Assembly: GCF_008364795.1 (NCBI RefSeq)
Contig: NZ_VTTM01000007.1
Location: 1-64,000 of the forward strand
DNA: 64,000 nucleotides
DNA from: Azospirillum oryzae
Lineage (GTDB): Bacteria > Pseudomonadota > Alphaproteobacteria > Azospirillales > Azospirillaceae
Direction of reading: 5' to 3'
Shown: in pieces, positions 1-11,851 of the stretch
Position numbering within the stretch: position 1 is the stretch's first letter
Layout: each line of letters starts with the position of its first letter
Notes under the pieces: model-generated
Seen by the model: the letters and a program-made list of their open reading frames with translations, nothing else
The model's database searches: none
Told to the model about the DNA's origin: nothing
Translations under genes and position numbers: made by a program

Positions 1-150
1 GTTCAGCGCCCCGCCGTCGGTGGAGCGGTTTATAGGCGCCCGCCCCCAAACCACGCAAGCGCTTTTTTCATCGCCTCGTCATTTTTTCGTAAACCCCGAC
101 CGAAGCGGGGTCCGTAGAGTGGCGCATCGTTTCGTTGCGAGCGCAGGATC

Positions 151-1395
151 ATGCGAAACTTCCGTCTTCTCCACACCGCCGACTGGCATCTCGGCCAGAC
201 GCTGCACGGCATCCCCCGCGATGTCGAGCATGCCTGCTTCCTCGACTGGCTGATCGATCGCATCGGCGATCACCAGGTGGATGCGCTGGTGATCGCCGGC
301 GATGTCTTTGACGGGCAGAATCCGCCGATCCCGGCATTGGCGCTCTTCTACCGGTTCGTTGCGCGGGTGAAGGCTCTGCATCCACGACTGGACATCGTGG
401 TGGTCGCCGGCAACCACGACAGCGCCAGCCGGCTGGAGGCACCGTCGCCGCTGATGACGGAGATGGGCGTGCGGGTGATCGGCACCCTGCCCTCCTCGGC
501 CGAAGGCCTGTTCGATCCGGCACCTCTGATCGTGCCACTGCGCGATACCGATGGGACCGTCGCCGCGCGCTGCGTCGCCATGCCTTATCTGCGACCGTCC
601 GACCTTCCGACAATCGAGGAAGGCGAAGACACAGATCCGCTGATCGAGGGCGTGCGGCGGCTCTACACACGAGCCTGGACCGGGGGACGGGAACGCTGCG
701 GACGCGGAGAAGCGCTGATTCTCACCGGCCACTGCTATATGCGCGGCGGCGCCCTGTCGGAGCTTAGCGAGCGCAAGATCCTGGGCGGCAACCTGCATGC
801 CCTTCCGGTCGACATCTTTCCCGAAGACGCGGCTTATGTTGCGCTGGGCCACCTGCACCGGGCACAGGCGGTCGGCGGGCGCGAGGCCGTGCGCTACAGC
901 GGCTCGCCGATTCCGCTGGCGCTGGACGAGGAGCCCTATCCCCATCAGGTGGTGCTGGCGGAGTTCGCGGGCGGCCGGCTGGTCGGGCATGAGTCCCTGC
1001 GCGTACCGCGCCATGTGCCAATCCACCGAATCAGCGAGGCCAACCCGGATGCGGCGCTGGAGAGGCTGAAGCGGCTGGAACTGGATAATGCCCTGCCGCG
1101 CGATGCCTGGCCCTTCCTGGAGGTGACGGTCGCCCTGCCGGCACCGCGCCCCGCCCTGCGCGACGAGGTCGAGGCGGTGCTGGCCGGCCGGCCGGTGCGC
1201 CTGCTGAAGCTGGGGGTGCGGCTGACCGGCAGCGGCCAGACGCTGGCCGACAGCGCGCCGCCGGTCGATCTGGCCTCGCTGGAACCGGAGGACGTGTTCC
1301 GCCGCCTTTACCGCCGCAACCACGAGGGCGATCCCGAACCGGACCTGATGGCGGCCTTCCACGAGTTGCTGACCGGCGTGCAGGAGACGATGTGA
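151..1395 (+). CDS. sbcD: Exonuclease SbcCD subunit D (metallophosphoesterase)
   Basis: Nuclease subunit of the SbcCD (Mre11-Rad50 type) complex, which cuts DNA hairpins and blocked ends during recombination and replication repair. The 414-residue protein has the full metallophosphoesterase set: D11-x-H13 near the start, GDVFD at about 50-54, GNHD at 87-90, a GH motif near 193 and GHLH near 231. These coordinate two Mn ions in the family. The length is normal. The C-terminal 150 residues match the region that contacts SbcC. Its TGA overlaps the ATG of sbcC by one base, which suggests translational coupling. The first 150 bases of the window upstream hold only a short GC hairpin (94-110) and no gene I can support. 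Confidence 0.95.
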   Translation: MRNFRLLHTADWHLGQTLHGIPRDVEHACFLDWLIDRIGDHQVDALVIAGDVFDGQNPPIPALALFYRFVARVKALHPRLDIVVVAGNHDSASRLEAPSPLMTEMGVRVIGTLPSSAEGLFDPAPLIVPLRDTDGTVAARCVAMPYLRPSDLPTIEEGEDTDPLIEGVRRLYTRAWTGGRERCGRGEALILTGHCYMRGGALSELSERKILGGNLHALPVDIFPEDAAYVALGHLHRAQAVGGREAVRYSGSPIPLALDEEPYPHQVVLAEFAGGRLVGHESLRVPRHVPIHRISEANPDAALERLKRLELDNALPRDAWPFLEVTVALPAPRPALRDEVEAVLAGRPVRLLKLGVRLTGSGQTLADSAPPVDLASLEPEDVFRRLYRRNHEGDPEPDLMAAFHELLTGVQETM

Positions 1396-4300
1396 TGCGG
1401 ATTCTCGCGGTGCGCGGCGCCAACCTGACCAGCCTGGACGGTCCCTTCGCCGTCGACTTCGACCGGGAGCCATTGCGGCGGGCCGGGCTGTTCGCAATCA
1501 CCGGGCCGACGGGCGCCGGCAAGAGCACCATCCTGGATGCCCTGTGTCTTGCCCTGTTCGACCGCATGCCGAGGCTGCCGGAAGGGCGCGGCGAAATGCT
1601 GGGGCCGGAGGGCGATCCCAACGGCATCCGCACCACCGATGTGCGCACGGTCTTGCGGCGCGGAGCCGGTTTCGGCTGGGCCGAGGTCGATTTCGTCGGG
1701 ATCGACGGCGAGGCTTATCGCGCGCGCTGGGAGGTGCGACGGGCCCGGCAGAAGGCGCAAGGGGCCTTGCAGCAGCAGAGCATGTCGCTGTGCAGCCTGG
1801 ATGGCGAGCGGCGCTTCGGCGACGGCAAGAAGAGCGTGCAGGAGGAGATCGAACGACGGCTCGGCCTGAGCTTCGAGCAATTCCGCCGCGCGGTTCTGCT
1901 GGCGCAGGGCGATTTCGCCACCTTCCTGAAGGCGCCGGCGCGGGACCGCTCCGAATTGCTGGAACTGCTGACGGGGACGGAAATCTATTCTCGCCTGTCG
2001 TTTGCGGCACATGAACGAGCGAAAGCGGAGACGCAGCGGCTCGACACGCTACTGGCGGAAGGCGGCGGCATCGGCGTGCTGAGCGACGACGACCGCGCGG
2101 CCTTGCAGACGGAAGCCGAAGAGGCGGCGAAGGCGGTGCGGAACGGCGAGCAGGCACTGGCGCTCGCCCAGGCGGCATTGGCCTGGCATGAGCGCGACGG
2201 GCAGCTCGCGGCGGCGGAGAGCAAGGCGGTCGAGGCGGCGGACGCGGCGGAACGGGCCTGGAACGAGGCGGAGGAGCGGCGCGAGGCGGCCGCCCGGCTG
2301 CGCGGCCTGCAACCGCTTCGGCCGCTGTTGGCCGATGCCGACCGGGCGAACGGCGACGCGGCGGAGGCCGCAGCGGCGGTCGACCGGGCGGCGGAGGCCT
2401 GGGAAAAGGCGCGGCTTGCGGTGGAGGAAGCCGCCACCCGCCATGGCGAGGCCCGGCGACGGTTCGAGGATGCCCGCTCGGCCGAGATGAAGGCCGAACC
2501 CGATCTTGAACGCGCGGCCGATCTGGATGGACGGATCGCGATGCTGTCCGGCGAGCAGGAGACTGCCGAGGCGGCCGCGAGGGTGGCGACGCAGCGCGTC
2601 GGGGCGGCACGAAAGGCGGTGCGCGACATCGACACCATGCTGTCGGCGGCGCGGAACGACGTGGCGCGGCTGGAGATCTGGCTGCGGGAGCAGGCCGGCC
2701 TCGCCGCGGTGGCCGGACAGTGGGAGCGTTGGGACCGGTTGCTGGCACGCGCCATCGCCGACACCCGGGCCGGCGAGGCGGCGGCGCGGGAGCGCGGGCG
2801 GCAGGAGCGGGAGCTTGCGGCGACCGCCGCCACCGCCGAGGCGGCGGACACCCGGCTGGCGGAGGCGCGCGAGCGCTGTCAGGCGGCGGAACGCGCGCTG
2901 GAAAGCCTTCGGGATGAGGCGGTTCCGTCGCTGGAGGAGGCGCGACAGGCGCGGGCCACGGCGGGGTTGCGGCGGGACAGGCTGCTGGCGCTGCTTGCCA
3001 CCGGCGAAGCTCGGCACCGGCTGGCCGCCGAGCGCGAAGCCGCGGAGGGTGAGCGGCTGCGGCTGCTTGGCGAGGCGGAGCGCGACGGGACGGCGGCACG
3101 GGAGCTTGCCGAGCTTCGCGTCGGGCAACAGGCGGCGGTCGATGAGGCCGAGCACACGCTGCAACGGCTGATGCTGGCCCAGCGCGAGGATGTGGAGAGC
3201 CTGCGCGGGCGGCTGGTGGAGGGAGAGCCCTGCCCGGTCTGCGGATCGGCGGAGCATCCCTGGGCGGATGCGGGAGCGACGCCGCTCGTCCGGGTGACGC
3301 GGGATCAGGAAAAGCGCCGTGCCGAATTGCGGGAGGCGCTTGCCGCGACGGTCGCCCGCCATGCCGCGCTGGAGGCGGCGGAAGGGGCGGCGCGCAAGGG
3401 CGCCGATGGACTGACGGCCCGGCTGGCCGCCATGGCGCGGGACGCCGAGGGGCTGGAACTGCGCTGGGCGGAGCAGGCGACGGCCGCCGGCTGGCAGGCC
3501 GAGGGCGGAATGCTGGCCGACATCCGCAAGGCGGTCGAGGAGGTGGAGCGGCGGCTGGCGACCATTGCGGCCGAAGAGGAACGGGCACTCGACCACCGCA
3601 GGCGGGTGGATGCCGCACAGCAGGAACATCGGCGGCTTGAGACCGCGGCGGCTGGACTGGCGGCGGAGTGCGAGGCGAACCGGCAGCGGCTGGCCGACGG
3701 ACGGCAGGCTTTGGCGCTGGCAGTGGTGGCGCTGGACCGGGCAAAGGCAGATCGGGATGCCGCCCTGGCCGAACTGGATGAGGGATTGGCCGGGGACGCC
3801 GATTGGCGGGCGCGGCTGGAACGGGAGGCGGACGGGTATCGGGCCGCTGTGGCGTCGCGGGTGGCCGAGTTCCGGGAAAAAGCCGAGGCGCTGGCCCGTG
3901 CCACACGCGAGGTGGAACGGTCCACCGGCGAACTCGCGGTGCAGACGGCGGAGCTGGACGCCGCGCTGCGGGCCGAGGAGGAGGCGCGCAAGCGGGCGGA
4001 CGATCTCGCCGGCCGGCTGGCGGAGGCGCGGGCGACGCGGAGCGCCCTGCTGGGCGGGCAGCCGGTGGCAGTGGTGCGGAAGGCTCTGGCCGGGGCGCGG
4101 CACGAGGCCGAAGCCCTGGTGGAAAAGGCCACGTTCGCACGGCAGGACACCGTCGCGCGGCTGTCGGCGGCGGAGCGTGAGCGCGAGACCCGTGGCGAGG
4201 CGGCCCGGCAGTGCACAGACAAGGCACGGGCGGCCGGCGAGCGGCTGGAGCGCGCGGCGGCGGAGCGTGGCGCCGGGTTGGAGGAGGTTCGCCGACTGCT

Positions 4301-5156
4301 GGCCACGGCCGAAAGCGAACTGGAGGCGGAAGAGCTGGCATTGGCAGTGCTGGAGCGGGCGCGCGGCGATGCCGCGCTGGTGGTTGCCGAGCGGCGGCGA
4401 CAGCGCACCGATCACCATGCGGCGGGCGGGCCGGCGCTGAGCGTCGGAGAGGCTGCCGCCGCCGCGGAGAATTCCCGAACGGTGCTGGAACGGGACCGCG
4501 ACCGGCTGGGTTCGGCGCGCGGACGGCTGGAGGCCGACGACGCCAACCGGCAGCGGCTGGCCGGGCTGAGGGTGGCGATCGAGGCGCAGCAGGCACGCTG
4601 TGCGCTGTGGGGCAAGATGGCGCAGCTGATCGGCTCGGCGAATGGGCAGAAGATGCGCAACTTCGCCCAGAGCCTGAGTTTGGATCTGCTGCTGACCCAC
4701 GCCAACCGGCATCTGGAGGACCTCGCCCGCCGCTATCGGCTGGAGCGGGTGACGGGGGCCGATCTGGAAATCCAGGTGGTCGACCGCGAGATGGGCGACG
4801 AGCGGCGCGGCGTGCACAGCCTGTCGGGCGGCGAGCTGTTCCTGGTGTCGCTGGCCCTGGCGCTCGGCCTGTCGGCGATGGCGGCGGGGACAGTCGGCGG
4901 GATCGGCACGCTGTTCATCGACGAGGGGTTCGGCACGCTCGACCCCGACAGCCTGGACGTGGCGCTGTCCTGCCTGGAGGCTCTGCAGGCCGGTGGGCGT
5001 CAGGTCGGCGTCATCAGCCACGTTCCGGCGATGGTCGAGCGCATCGGCACACAGATCCGCGTGATGCCGCTGGGCGGCGGGCGCAGCCGGGTGACGGTGC
5101 AGTCGGTTACGGGGACGGCGCTGGGCGTGGCAATGGAGGAGGTGGAGGGGGTTTGA
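1395..5156 (+). CDS. sbcC: Exonuclease SbcCD subunit C (SMC-like ATPase)
   Basis: ATPase and DNA-tethering subunit of SbcCD, 1253 residues, typical for the family. Walker A GPTGAGKS lies at residues 37-44. Two very long Ala/Glu/Arg-rich coiled-coil arms flank a zinc hook CPVC at about 613-616. The ABC signature LSGGE is near 1143 and the Walker B/D-loop IDEGFGTLD near 1175, so both half-ATPase ends are intact. A GTG in the same frame at 1392 is an alternative start; I prefer ATG 1395 because it forms the usual TGATG overlap with sbcD. The coiled-coil section is extremely Ala-rich (GCG/GCC codons), so long open frames exist on the opposite strand here without meaning. Confidence 0.95.
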   Translation: MRILAVRGANLTSLDGPFAVDFDREPLRRAGLFAITGPTGAGKSTILDALCLALFDRMPRLPEGRGEMLGPEGDPNGIRTTDVRTVLRRGAGFGWAEVDFVGIDGEAYRARWEVRRARQKAQGALQQQSMSLCSLDGERRFGDGKKSVQEEIERRLGLSFEQFRRAVLLAQGDFATFLKAPARDRSELLELLTGTEIYSRLSFAAHERAKAETQRLDTLLAEGGGIGVLSDDDRAALQTEAEEAAKAVRNGEQALALAQAALAWHERDGQLAAAESKAVEAADAAERAWNEAEERREAAARLRGLQPLRPLLADADRANGDAAEAAAAVDRAAEAWEKARLAVEEAATRHGEARRRFEDARSAEMKAEPDLERAADLDGRIAMLSGEQETAEAAARVATQRVGAARKAVRDIDTMLSAARNDVARLEIWLREQAGLAAVAGQWERWDRLLARAIADTRAGEAAARERGRQERELAATAATAEAADTRLAEARERCQAAERALESLRDEAVPSLEEARQARATAGLRRDRLLALLATGEARHRLAAEREAAEGERLRLLGEAERDGTAARELAELRVGQQAAVDEAEHTLQRLMLAQREDVESLRGRLVEGEPCPVCGSAEHPWADAGATPLVRVTRDQEKRRAELREALAATVARHAALEAAEGAARKGADGLTARLAAMARDAEGLELRWAEQATAAGWQAEGGMLADIRKAVEEVERRLATIAAEEERALDHRRRVDAAQQEHRRLETAAAGLAAECEANRQRLADGRQALALAVVALDRAKADRDAALAELDEGLAGDADWRARLEREADGYRAAVASRVAEFREKAEALARATREVERSTGELAVQTAELDAALRAEEEARKRADDLAGRLAEARATRSALLGGQPVAVVRKALAGARHEAEALVEKATFARQDTVARLSAAERERETRGEAARQCTDKARAAGERLERAAAERGAGLEEVRRLLATAESELEAEELALAVLERARGDAALVVAERRRQRTDHHAAGGPALSVGEAAAAAENSRTVLERDRDRLGSARGRLEADDANRQRLAGLRVAIEAQQARCALWGKMAQLIGSANGQKMRNFAQSLSLDLLLTHANRHLEDLARRYRLERVTGADLEIQVVDREMGDERRGVHSLSGGELFLVSLALALGLSAMAAGTVGGIGTLFIDEGFGTLDPDSLDVALSCLEALQAGGRQVGVISHVPAMVERIGTQIRVMPLGGGRSRVTVQSVTGTALGVAMEEVEGV

Positions 5157-5174
5157 GGGGGCCTAAGTTAGCCC

Positions 5175-5276
5175 CCCACCTAACCTCCCCCGCTGGGCGG
5201 GGGAGGGACTGCCGCCGTTTTACTGGACAAGCGCGTGTCCCCTCCCCCGCCCAGCGGGGGAGGGTTAGGGTGGGGG
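5175..5276. repeat. REP-like nested inverted repeat between convergent genes
   Basis: Two arms of about 35 bases (5175-5207 and 5239-5276) are near-perfect reverse complements. Each arm is itself a palindrome built on CCTCCCCCGC-TGGG-CGGGGGAGG. The spacer is about 31 bases. It sits exactly between the convergent ends of sbcC and moxR. This architecture resembles intergenic REP/BIME-type elements and could also act as a bidirectional transcription stop, although there is no clear T tract. Other genomic copies would be expected; none was noticed elsewhere in this window. Confidence 0.8.
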
Positions 5277-5293
5277 CAAGTTCTGCCCGCCCC

Positions 5294-6136
5294 TCACCGC
5301 CCGCGCTTGGCCAGAAACGCCAGCCGCTCCAGCGTGTGCACGTCCTGCTCGTTCTTCAGCAGCGCGCCGCACAGCGGCGGGATCAGCGTGCGGGCATCCT
5401 TGGCACGCAAGGTCTCGGGATCGACGTCCTCGACCATCAGCAGCTTGATCCAGTCCAGCAGTTCCGACGTGGACGGCTTCTTCTTCAGGCCCGGAACCTC
5501 GCGCAGGTCGTAGAACAGGTTCAGCGCCTCGCGCAGCAGGGCGGACTTCAAGCCTGGATAATGGACCTCGACGATGCGTTCCATCGTCTCGCGCTCGGGG
5601 AAGCGGATGTAGTGGAAGAAGCAGCGGCGCAGGAAGGCGTCCGGCAGCTCCTTCTCGTTGTTGGAGGTGATGATGACGATGGGGCGCTTCGCCGCCTTGA
5701 TCGTCTGGCGGGTTTCATAGACGTGGAACTCCATGCGGTCGAGTTCCAGCAGCAGGTCGTTGGGGAACTCGATGTCGGCCTTGTCGATCTCGTCGATCAG
5801 CAGGACCGGAGACTCCGGCGCCTCGAAGGCTTCCCACAGCTTGCCGCGGACAATGTAGTTGGCGATGTCGTGGACCTTCGCCTCGCCCAATTGGCTGTCG
5901 CGCAGGCGGCTGACCGCGTCGTACTCGTAAAGGCCCTGCTGCGCCTTGGTGGTCGACTTCACATGCCAGGACAAGAGCGGCTTGTTCAGCGCGCGGGCGA
6001 TCTCCACCGCCAGCACGGTCTTGCCGGTGCCGGGCTCGCCCTTCACCAGAAGCGGCCGCTCCAGCGTGATGGCTGCATTGACCGCCACCATCAGGTCGTC
6101 GGTAGCGACATAGCGGTCGGTTCCGGTGAAGCGCAT
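5294..6136 (-). CDS. MoxR-family AAA+ ATPase
   Basis: AAA+ ATPase of the MoxR family, 280 residues. These proteins act as chaperone-like remodelers that mature metalloenzymes or other complexes, usually with a VWA-domain partner. Walker A GEPGTGKT is at about residues 34-41, Walker B LLIDEIDKAD near 115 and sensor-1 TSNNEKELPDAFLRR near 160, with the lid domain after it. The protein is close to full length for the short MoxR class. A GAGGGAG ribosome site precedes ATG 6136. No VWA (CoxE-like) gene lies beside it here; the next gene is a small cupin 28 bases upstream in the same direction. Its client protein is therefore unknown. Confidence 0.88.
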   Translation of the reverse strand: MRFTGTDRYVATDDLMVAVNAAITLERPLLVKGEPGTGKTVLAVEIARALNKPLLSWHVKSTTKAQQGLYEYDAVSRLRDSQLGEAKVHDIANYIVRGKLWEAFEAPESPVLLIDEIDKADIEFPNDLLLELDRMEFHVYETRQTIKAAKRPIVIITSNNEKELPDAFLRRCFFHYIRFPERETMERIVEVHYPGLKSALLREALNLFYDLREVPGLKKKPSTSELLDWIKLLMVEDVDPETLRAKDARTLIPPLCGALLKNEQDVHTLERLAFLAKRGR

Positions 6137-6164
6137 GGATGGGCTCCCTCAAAGCGAGAAGGTA

Positions 6165-6497
6165 TCAGTCCACGATAAACAGGGTGGCGCCGGTTTCGGT
6201 CGAGGACCGATGCGGATGGTCGCCGAAATCCGACACCTGATAGCTCATGCCGGCGGTCAGGACGAAGCGGCGGCCGTCCTTCAACTCGGTGATCAGTTCG
6301 CCGCTGACGACCAACAGCACATGGCCGCGGTCGCACCAATGGTCGGCGAGATAGCCCGGCGTGTATTCGACCAGCCGCACCCGCAGATCCCCGGCGTGGA
6401 AGCTGCGCCACAGCGCCTTGCCGGTTTCGCCCGGATGTTCGGTGACCGGGACAGCGGCCCAGTCGGTCACGGTGAAGGGAAGAGTCGGGAGTTCCAT
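6165..6497 (-). CDS. DHCW-motif cupin protein
   Basis: Small single-domain cupin of 110 residues. It carries the diagnostic ADHWCDRGH stretch at about 51-59, followed by beta strands ending in the second cupin motif region (SDFGDHPHRS near 90). These are the probable metal ligands. Members of this group are named for the DHCW motif and have no established substrate. The gene probably shares a transcript with moxR downstream. No signal peptide is visible, so it should be cytoplasmic. The fold assignment is secure; the function is not known. Confidence 0.8.
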   Translation of the reverse strand: MELPTLPFTVTDWAAVPVTEHPGETGKALWRSFHAGDLRVRLVEYTPGYLADHWCDRGHVLLVVSGELITELKDGRRFVLTAGMSYQVSDFGDHPHRSSTETGATLFIVD

Positions 6498-6525
6498 CGC
6501 CGGACCTTATGAAAACGGCACGAAC

Positions 6526-6557
6526 AGAAAAACGGCCCCCGGAGCGAACCGGGGGCC
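6526..6557 (-). terminator. Rho-independent terminator of alaS
   Basis: On the minus strand a 10-bp perfect stem GGCCCCCGGT/ACCGGGGGCC-type hairpin (stem bases 6534-6557) is followed by GTTTTTCTG. It lies 15 bases past the alaS stop, in the correct orientation for that gene. Confidence 0.85.
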
Positions 6558-6571
6558 GGGTTTCGGTATGA

Positions 6572-9256
<2,685 letters not shown>

Positions 9257-9371
9257 ACGGTCAAGGCTCCGGGTGCGCGGCTGCGGCCTTCCATTGGCCG
9301 AACCGTGCTTTTAGCGCGAGAATGGCGGCATGTCCACGACGGACGGATTATTACCCTGCGTCACGGCAGAC

Positions 9372-9398
9372 AAAAAGCCCGGCCGACTATTGGGCTTC
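9372..9398 (-). terminator. Probable terminator after tatC
   Basis: On the minus strand AAGCCC and GGGCTT flank a short loop and are followed by TTTTTGTC. The stem begins inside the last codons of tatC. The stem is short (6 bp), so this is a moderate call. Confidence 0.5.
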
Positions 9399-10178
9399 CG
9401 TCTCGGCCCGCGCCTTTTCGATCCGGCGGCCGATGATGATCGCGATTTCGTAGAGCGCGATCAGCGGCACCGCCAAACTGACCTGGCTGATGACGTCGGG
9501 CGGGGTCAGCACAGCCGCGGCGATGAAGGCGCCGACGATGGCATAGCGCCGCTTCGACGCCAGCGCGTCGGTGCTGATGATGCCGACGCGGACCAGCAGG
9601 GTCAGCAGGACCGGCAGCTGGAAGGCGATGCCGAAGGCGAAGATCAGCGACATCACCAGATGCAGGTATTCGCCGACGCGCGCTTCGAACTCGATGGGCA
9701 GGGCGTTGCCGTCGCCGCCGGGATGGAACTCGAATCCCAGGAAGAAGCGCCAGGCCATCGGGAAGATGAAGTAATAGACGATGCCGGCGCCGGTCAGGAA
9801 CATCACCGGGGTCGCCACCAGGAAGGGCAGGAAGGCCTTGCGCTCGTGCTTGTACAGCCCCGGCGCCACGAACATCCAGATCTGGCTGGCGATGATCGGG
9901 AAGGAGATGAAGCAGCCGGCCCAGAACGCCACCTTCACATAGGTGAAGAAGGCTTCCGTCAGACCGGTGTAGATCATCCGCCGCCCCTGCCCCGCCAGCA
10001 GGTCGGCCAGCGGCTGGACCAGGAAGTTGTAGATTTTGTCGGACACCGCATAACACAGCAGGAAGGCGATCAGGATTGCACCGATCGACCACATCAGCCG
10101 GTTCCGCAGCTCGATCAGGTGATCGATCAGCGGCATCTTGCTGTCTTCGAGTTCGTCCTGCTGCGTTTCGCCGGTCAT
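9387..10178 (-). CDS. tatC: Sec-independent translocase subunit TatC
   Basis: Polytopic core of the twin-arginine translocase, which recognises RR signal peptides at the inner membrane. The 263 residues contain six hydrophobic segments. The N-terminal IDHLIELRNRLMWS motif and the KHERKAFLPF loop are both family signatures involved in signal-peptide binding. Start ATG 10178 is 15 bases from the tatB stop. It is the last gene of the tatA-tatB-tatC run, the typical alphaproteobacterial order following scpB. Confidence 0.95.
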   Translation of the reverse strand: MTGETQQDELEDSKMPLIDHLIELRNRLMWSIGAILIAFLLCYAVSDKIYNFLVQPLADLLAGQGRRMIYTGLTEAFFTYVKVAFWAGCFISFPIIASQIWMFVAPGLYKHERKAFLPFLVATPVMFLTGAGIVYYFIFPMAWRFFLGFEFHPGGDGNALPIEFEARVGEYLHLVMSLIFAFGIAFQLPVLLTLLVRVGIISTDALASKRRYAIVGAFIAAAVLTPPDVISQVSLAVPLIALYEIAIIIGRRIEKARAETEAQ

Positions 10179-10193
10179 GGCCCGTCTTTATCT

Positions 10194-10718
10194 TCAGGTC
10201 TGCTTGTCGGTCGGCTGGGCGGACGCCACGGCATCCGGCCGCGGGGCCGGAGCGGGCTGCGGCGCAGGCACCGGTTGCGGCGGTTCAGTGGTGATCGGTG
10301 AGGGAGCCGCCGACGGCGCCACGCTGTCGGTCACCGCCGGAGTGGTGGGAGGCGGAACAGCCGGAGGAGGAGCCTGGGGCAGGTCCGGTTCCGGGGTGCT
10401 GCCGTGATGGCCGTTCAGCCCGACATCGAAGCTCTTGGGATCGAAGGCCTTGCCCACCTCCCCCTTCGGGTCGATGGTGTCCTCCATCATCTTCTTGATG
10501 TTCAGGTCGCGGGTCTTCAGCGCTTCCTTGCGAAGCTCGTCCAACTCGGTTTCCCGCATCATGTCGTCGATGTGGGTCTGGAATTCGCGCGCGACGCCTC
10601 TGGCCTTACGCACCCATTTGCCGAGCGTGAAGATCGCCTTGGGCAAATCCTTGGGCCCGATGACCACAAGGGCGATGACGGCGATCACCATCAGTTCGGA
10701 CCAAGCGATGTCGAACAT
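10194..10718 (-). CDS. tatB: Sec-independent translocase subunit TatB
   Basis: TatB works with TatC as the twin-arginine signal receptor. It is 174 residues: an N-terminal membrane helix (MFDIAWSELMVIAVIALVVI) with the conserved Glu8, the GPKDLP hinge, an amphipathic helix, then a long Pro/Ala-rich tail after about residue 100. The tail is variable in the family and longer in alphaproteobacteria. The gene lies between tatA and tatC with short gaps, so the three are very likely co-transcribed. Confidence 0.93.
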   Translation of the reverse strand: MFDIAWSELMVIAVIALVVIGPKDLPKAIFTLGKWVRKARGVAREFQTHIDDMMRETELDELRKEALKTRDLNIKKMMEDTIDPKGEVGKAFDPKSFDVGLNGHHGSTPEPDLPQAPPPAVPPPTTPAVTDSVAPSAAPSPITTEPPQPVPAPQPAPAPRPDAVASAQPTDKQT

Positions 10719-10793
10719 GTTCTTCCGGCTTCACGAATGCGGTGGGCAGGGTCGGCGCGCGGCGTTCCGAAAGGGCGCCCGCGCGCCCGCCGG

Positions 10794-11048
10794 TCAGTTG
10801 CGGACCGCCTCGTCCTTCTTGGCCGCGGTATCGGCCGTGTTGGCCGGCTGGTTCGGGATGGTCTTGGCGTTTGCACCCGGGGCGTTCGCACCGGATGCGG
10901 CATCGTCGCTATCGTCCTGCAGGCCCGCCTTGAAGGACTTCACGCCCTTGGCGAGATCGCCCATCACCTTCGGCAACTTTCCGGCGCCGAACAGCAGAAG
11001 AACGATCAGAAGAACGATGATCCAGTGCCAGATGCTGAAAGAACCCAT
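10794..11048 (-). CDS. tatA: Sec-independent translocase subunit TatA
   Basis: Pore-forming/membrane-thinning subunit of the Tat system, 84 residues. It begins [20 protein letters not shown], then the FGAGKLP hinge with the conserved FG pair and an amphipathic helix ([14 protein letters not shown]). The tail is acidic and disordered. It is first of the three tat genes and is preceded by a 185-base gap after scpB, which may hold its own promoter; I do not see a convincing -35/-10 pair. Confidence 0.95.
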   Translation of the reverse strand: MGSFSIWHWIIVLLIVLLLFGAGKLPKVMGDLAKGVKSFKAGLQDDSDDAASGANAPGANAKTIPNQPANTADTAAKKDEAVRN

Positions 11049-11233
11049 GGCGCGCCTATCACGTTTGAACGGCCTTAGCGGCGGGGCGGCACTATGGCAG
11101 AAAGGCCGTTGGGCCGCAACGTTCGCCCCACCATCCTTAAACGGTTGTCATTGAGCTTTCACGGGAATTCGCGTGAGCGCCCCCAAAAACGCGGGTACGG
11201 ACCAGGGTCGGCCCTCGTCGTCAGTCGTCGTCG

Positions 11234-11851
11234 TCAGCCCTCGTCGTCGGCCCCCAGCGCGCTGTCGTCGCCGGTGGTCCCCAGCCCAAGCAGCACCGGG
11301 CGGCTGTCGAGCAGGCCGGCGGCGCGCAGGTCGTCGACGCTGGGCAGGTCGCGCAGGGTCTCCAGCCCGAAATGATCGAGGAAATGGTCGGTGGTGATCC
11401 AGGTCAGCGGCCGGCCCGGCGTCTCCCGCCGCTTGCCCGGCCGGATCCAGCCATGTTCCATCAGCAGGTCCAGCGTGCCCTTGCTGGTCGCCACGCCGCG
11501 GATGGATTCGATTTCGGCCCTGGTCACCGGCTGGTGATAGGCGATGATCGCCAGCGTTTCGATGGCCGCGCGGGAGAGCTTGCGCGACACCTCCTCCTCC
11601 CGCCGCAACTCGGGGGCCAGATCGACCGCCGTGCGGAAGGCCCAGCCGCCGCCGGTGCGCACCAGATTGACCCCGCGCGGGGCGTAATGGGCGCGCAGTT
11701 CCTCCAACAGCGGGCCGACCTCCGACCCGATCCGTCCGGCCAGCGTCTCCTCGTCCAGCGGCTCGGCGGAGGCGAACAGCAACGCCTCCAACAGGCGCAG
11801 CCTGCCGATGCGGGCCTCCGCCTCGTGGGCGTCGGTGACTTCCTTAATCAT
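11234..11851 (-). CDS. scpB: Segregation and condensation protein B
   Basis: ScpB is the winged-helix (kite) accessory subunit of the SMC-ScpAB condensin used in chromosome segregation. From ATG 11851 it has 205 residues and starts MIKEVTDAHEAEARIGR, followed by the conserved LRLLEALLFASAEPL core and a second winged helix (ETLAIIAYHQPVTRAEIE, then GRPLTWITT). The open frame extends 20 codons upstream, but ATG 11851 overlaps the scpA TAA by 8 bases, the usual arrangement. The last codons sit in a GTCGTCGTC-type microrepeat. Confidence 0.92.
   Translation of the reverse strand: MIKEVTDAHEAEARIGRLRLLEALLFASAEPLDEETLAGRIGSEVGPLLEELRAHYAPRGVNLVRTGGGWAFRTAVDLAPELRREEEVSRKLSRAAIETLAIIAYHQPVTRAEIESIRGVATSKGTLDLLMEHGWIRPGKRRETPGRPLTWITTDHFLDHFGLETLRDLPSVDDLRAAGLLDSRPVLLGLGTTGDDSALGADDEG

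Noticed and set aside
94..110. CCCCG...CGGGG hairpin before sbcD as a terminator of an upstream gene
   Set aside because: The T-rich run precedes the stem on the plus strand, so the orientation is wrong for a gene to the left; no gene to its right is on the minus strand.
1498..5021. Two long minus-strand frames opposite sbcC
   Set aside because: Caused by the extreme GC-rich coiled-coil codons of sbcC; products are Pro/Arg-rich or Gln/Leu-rich low complexity.
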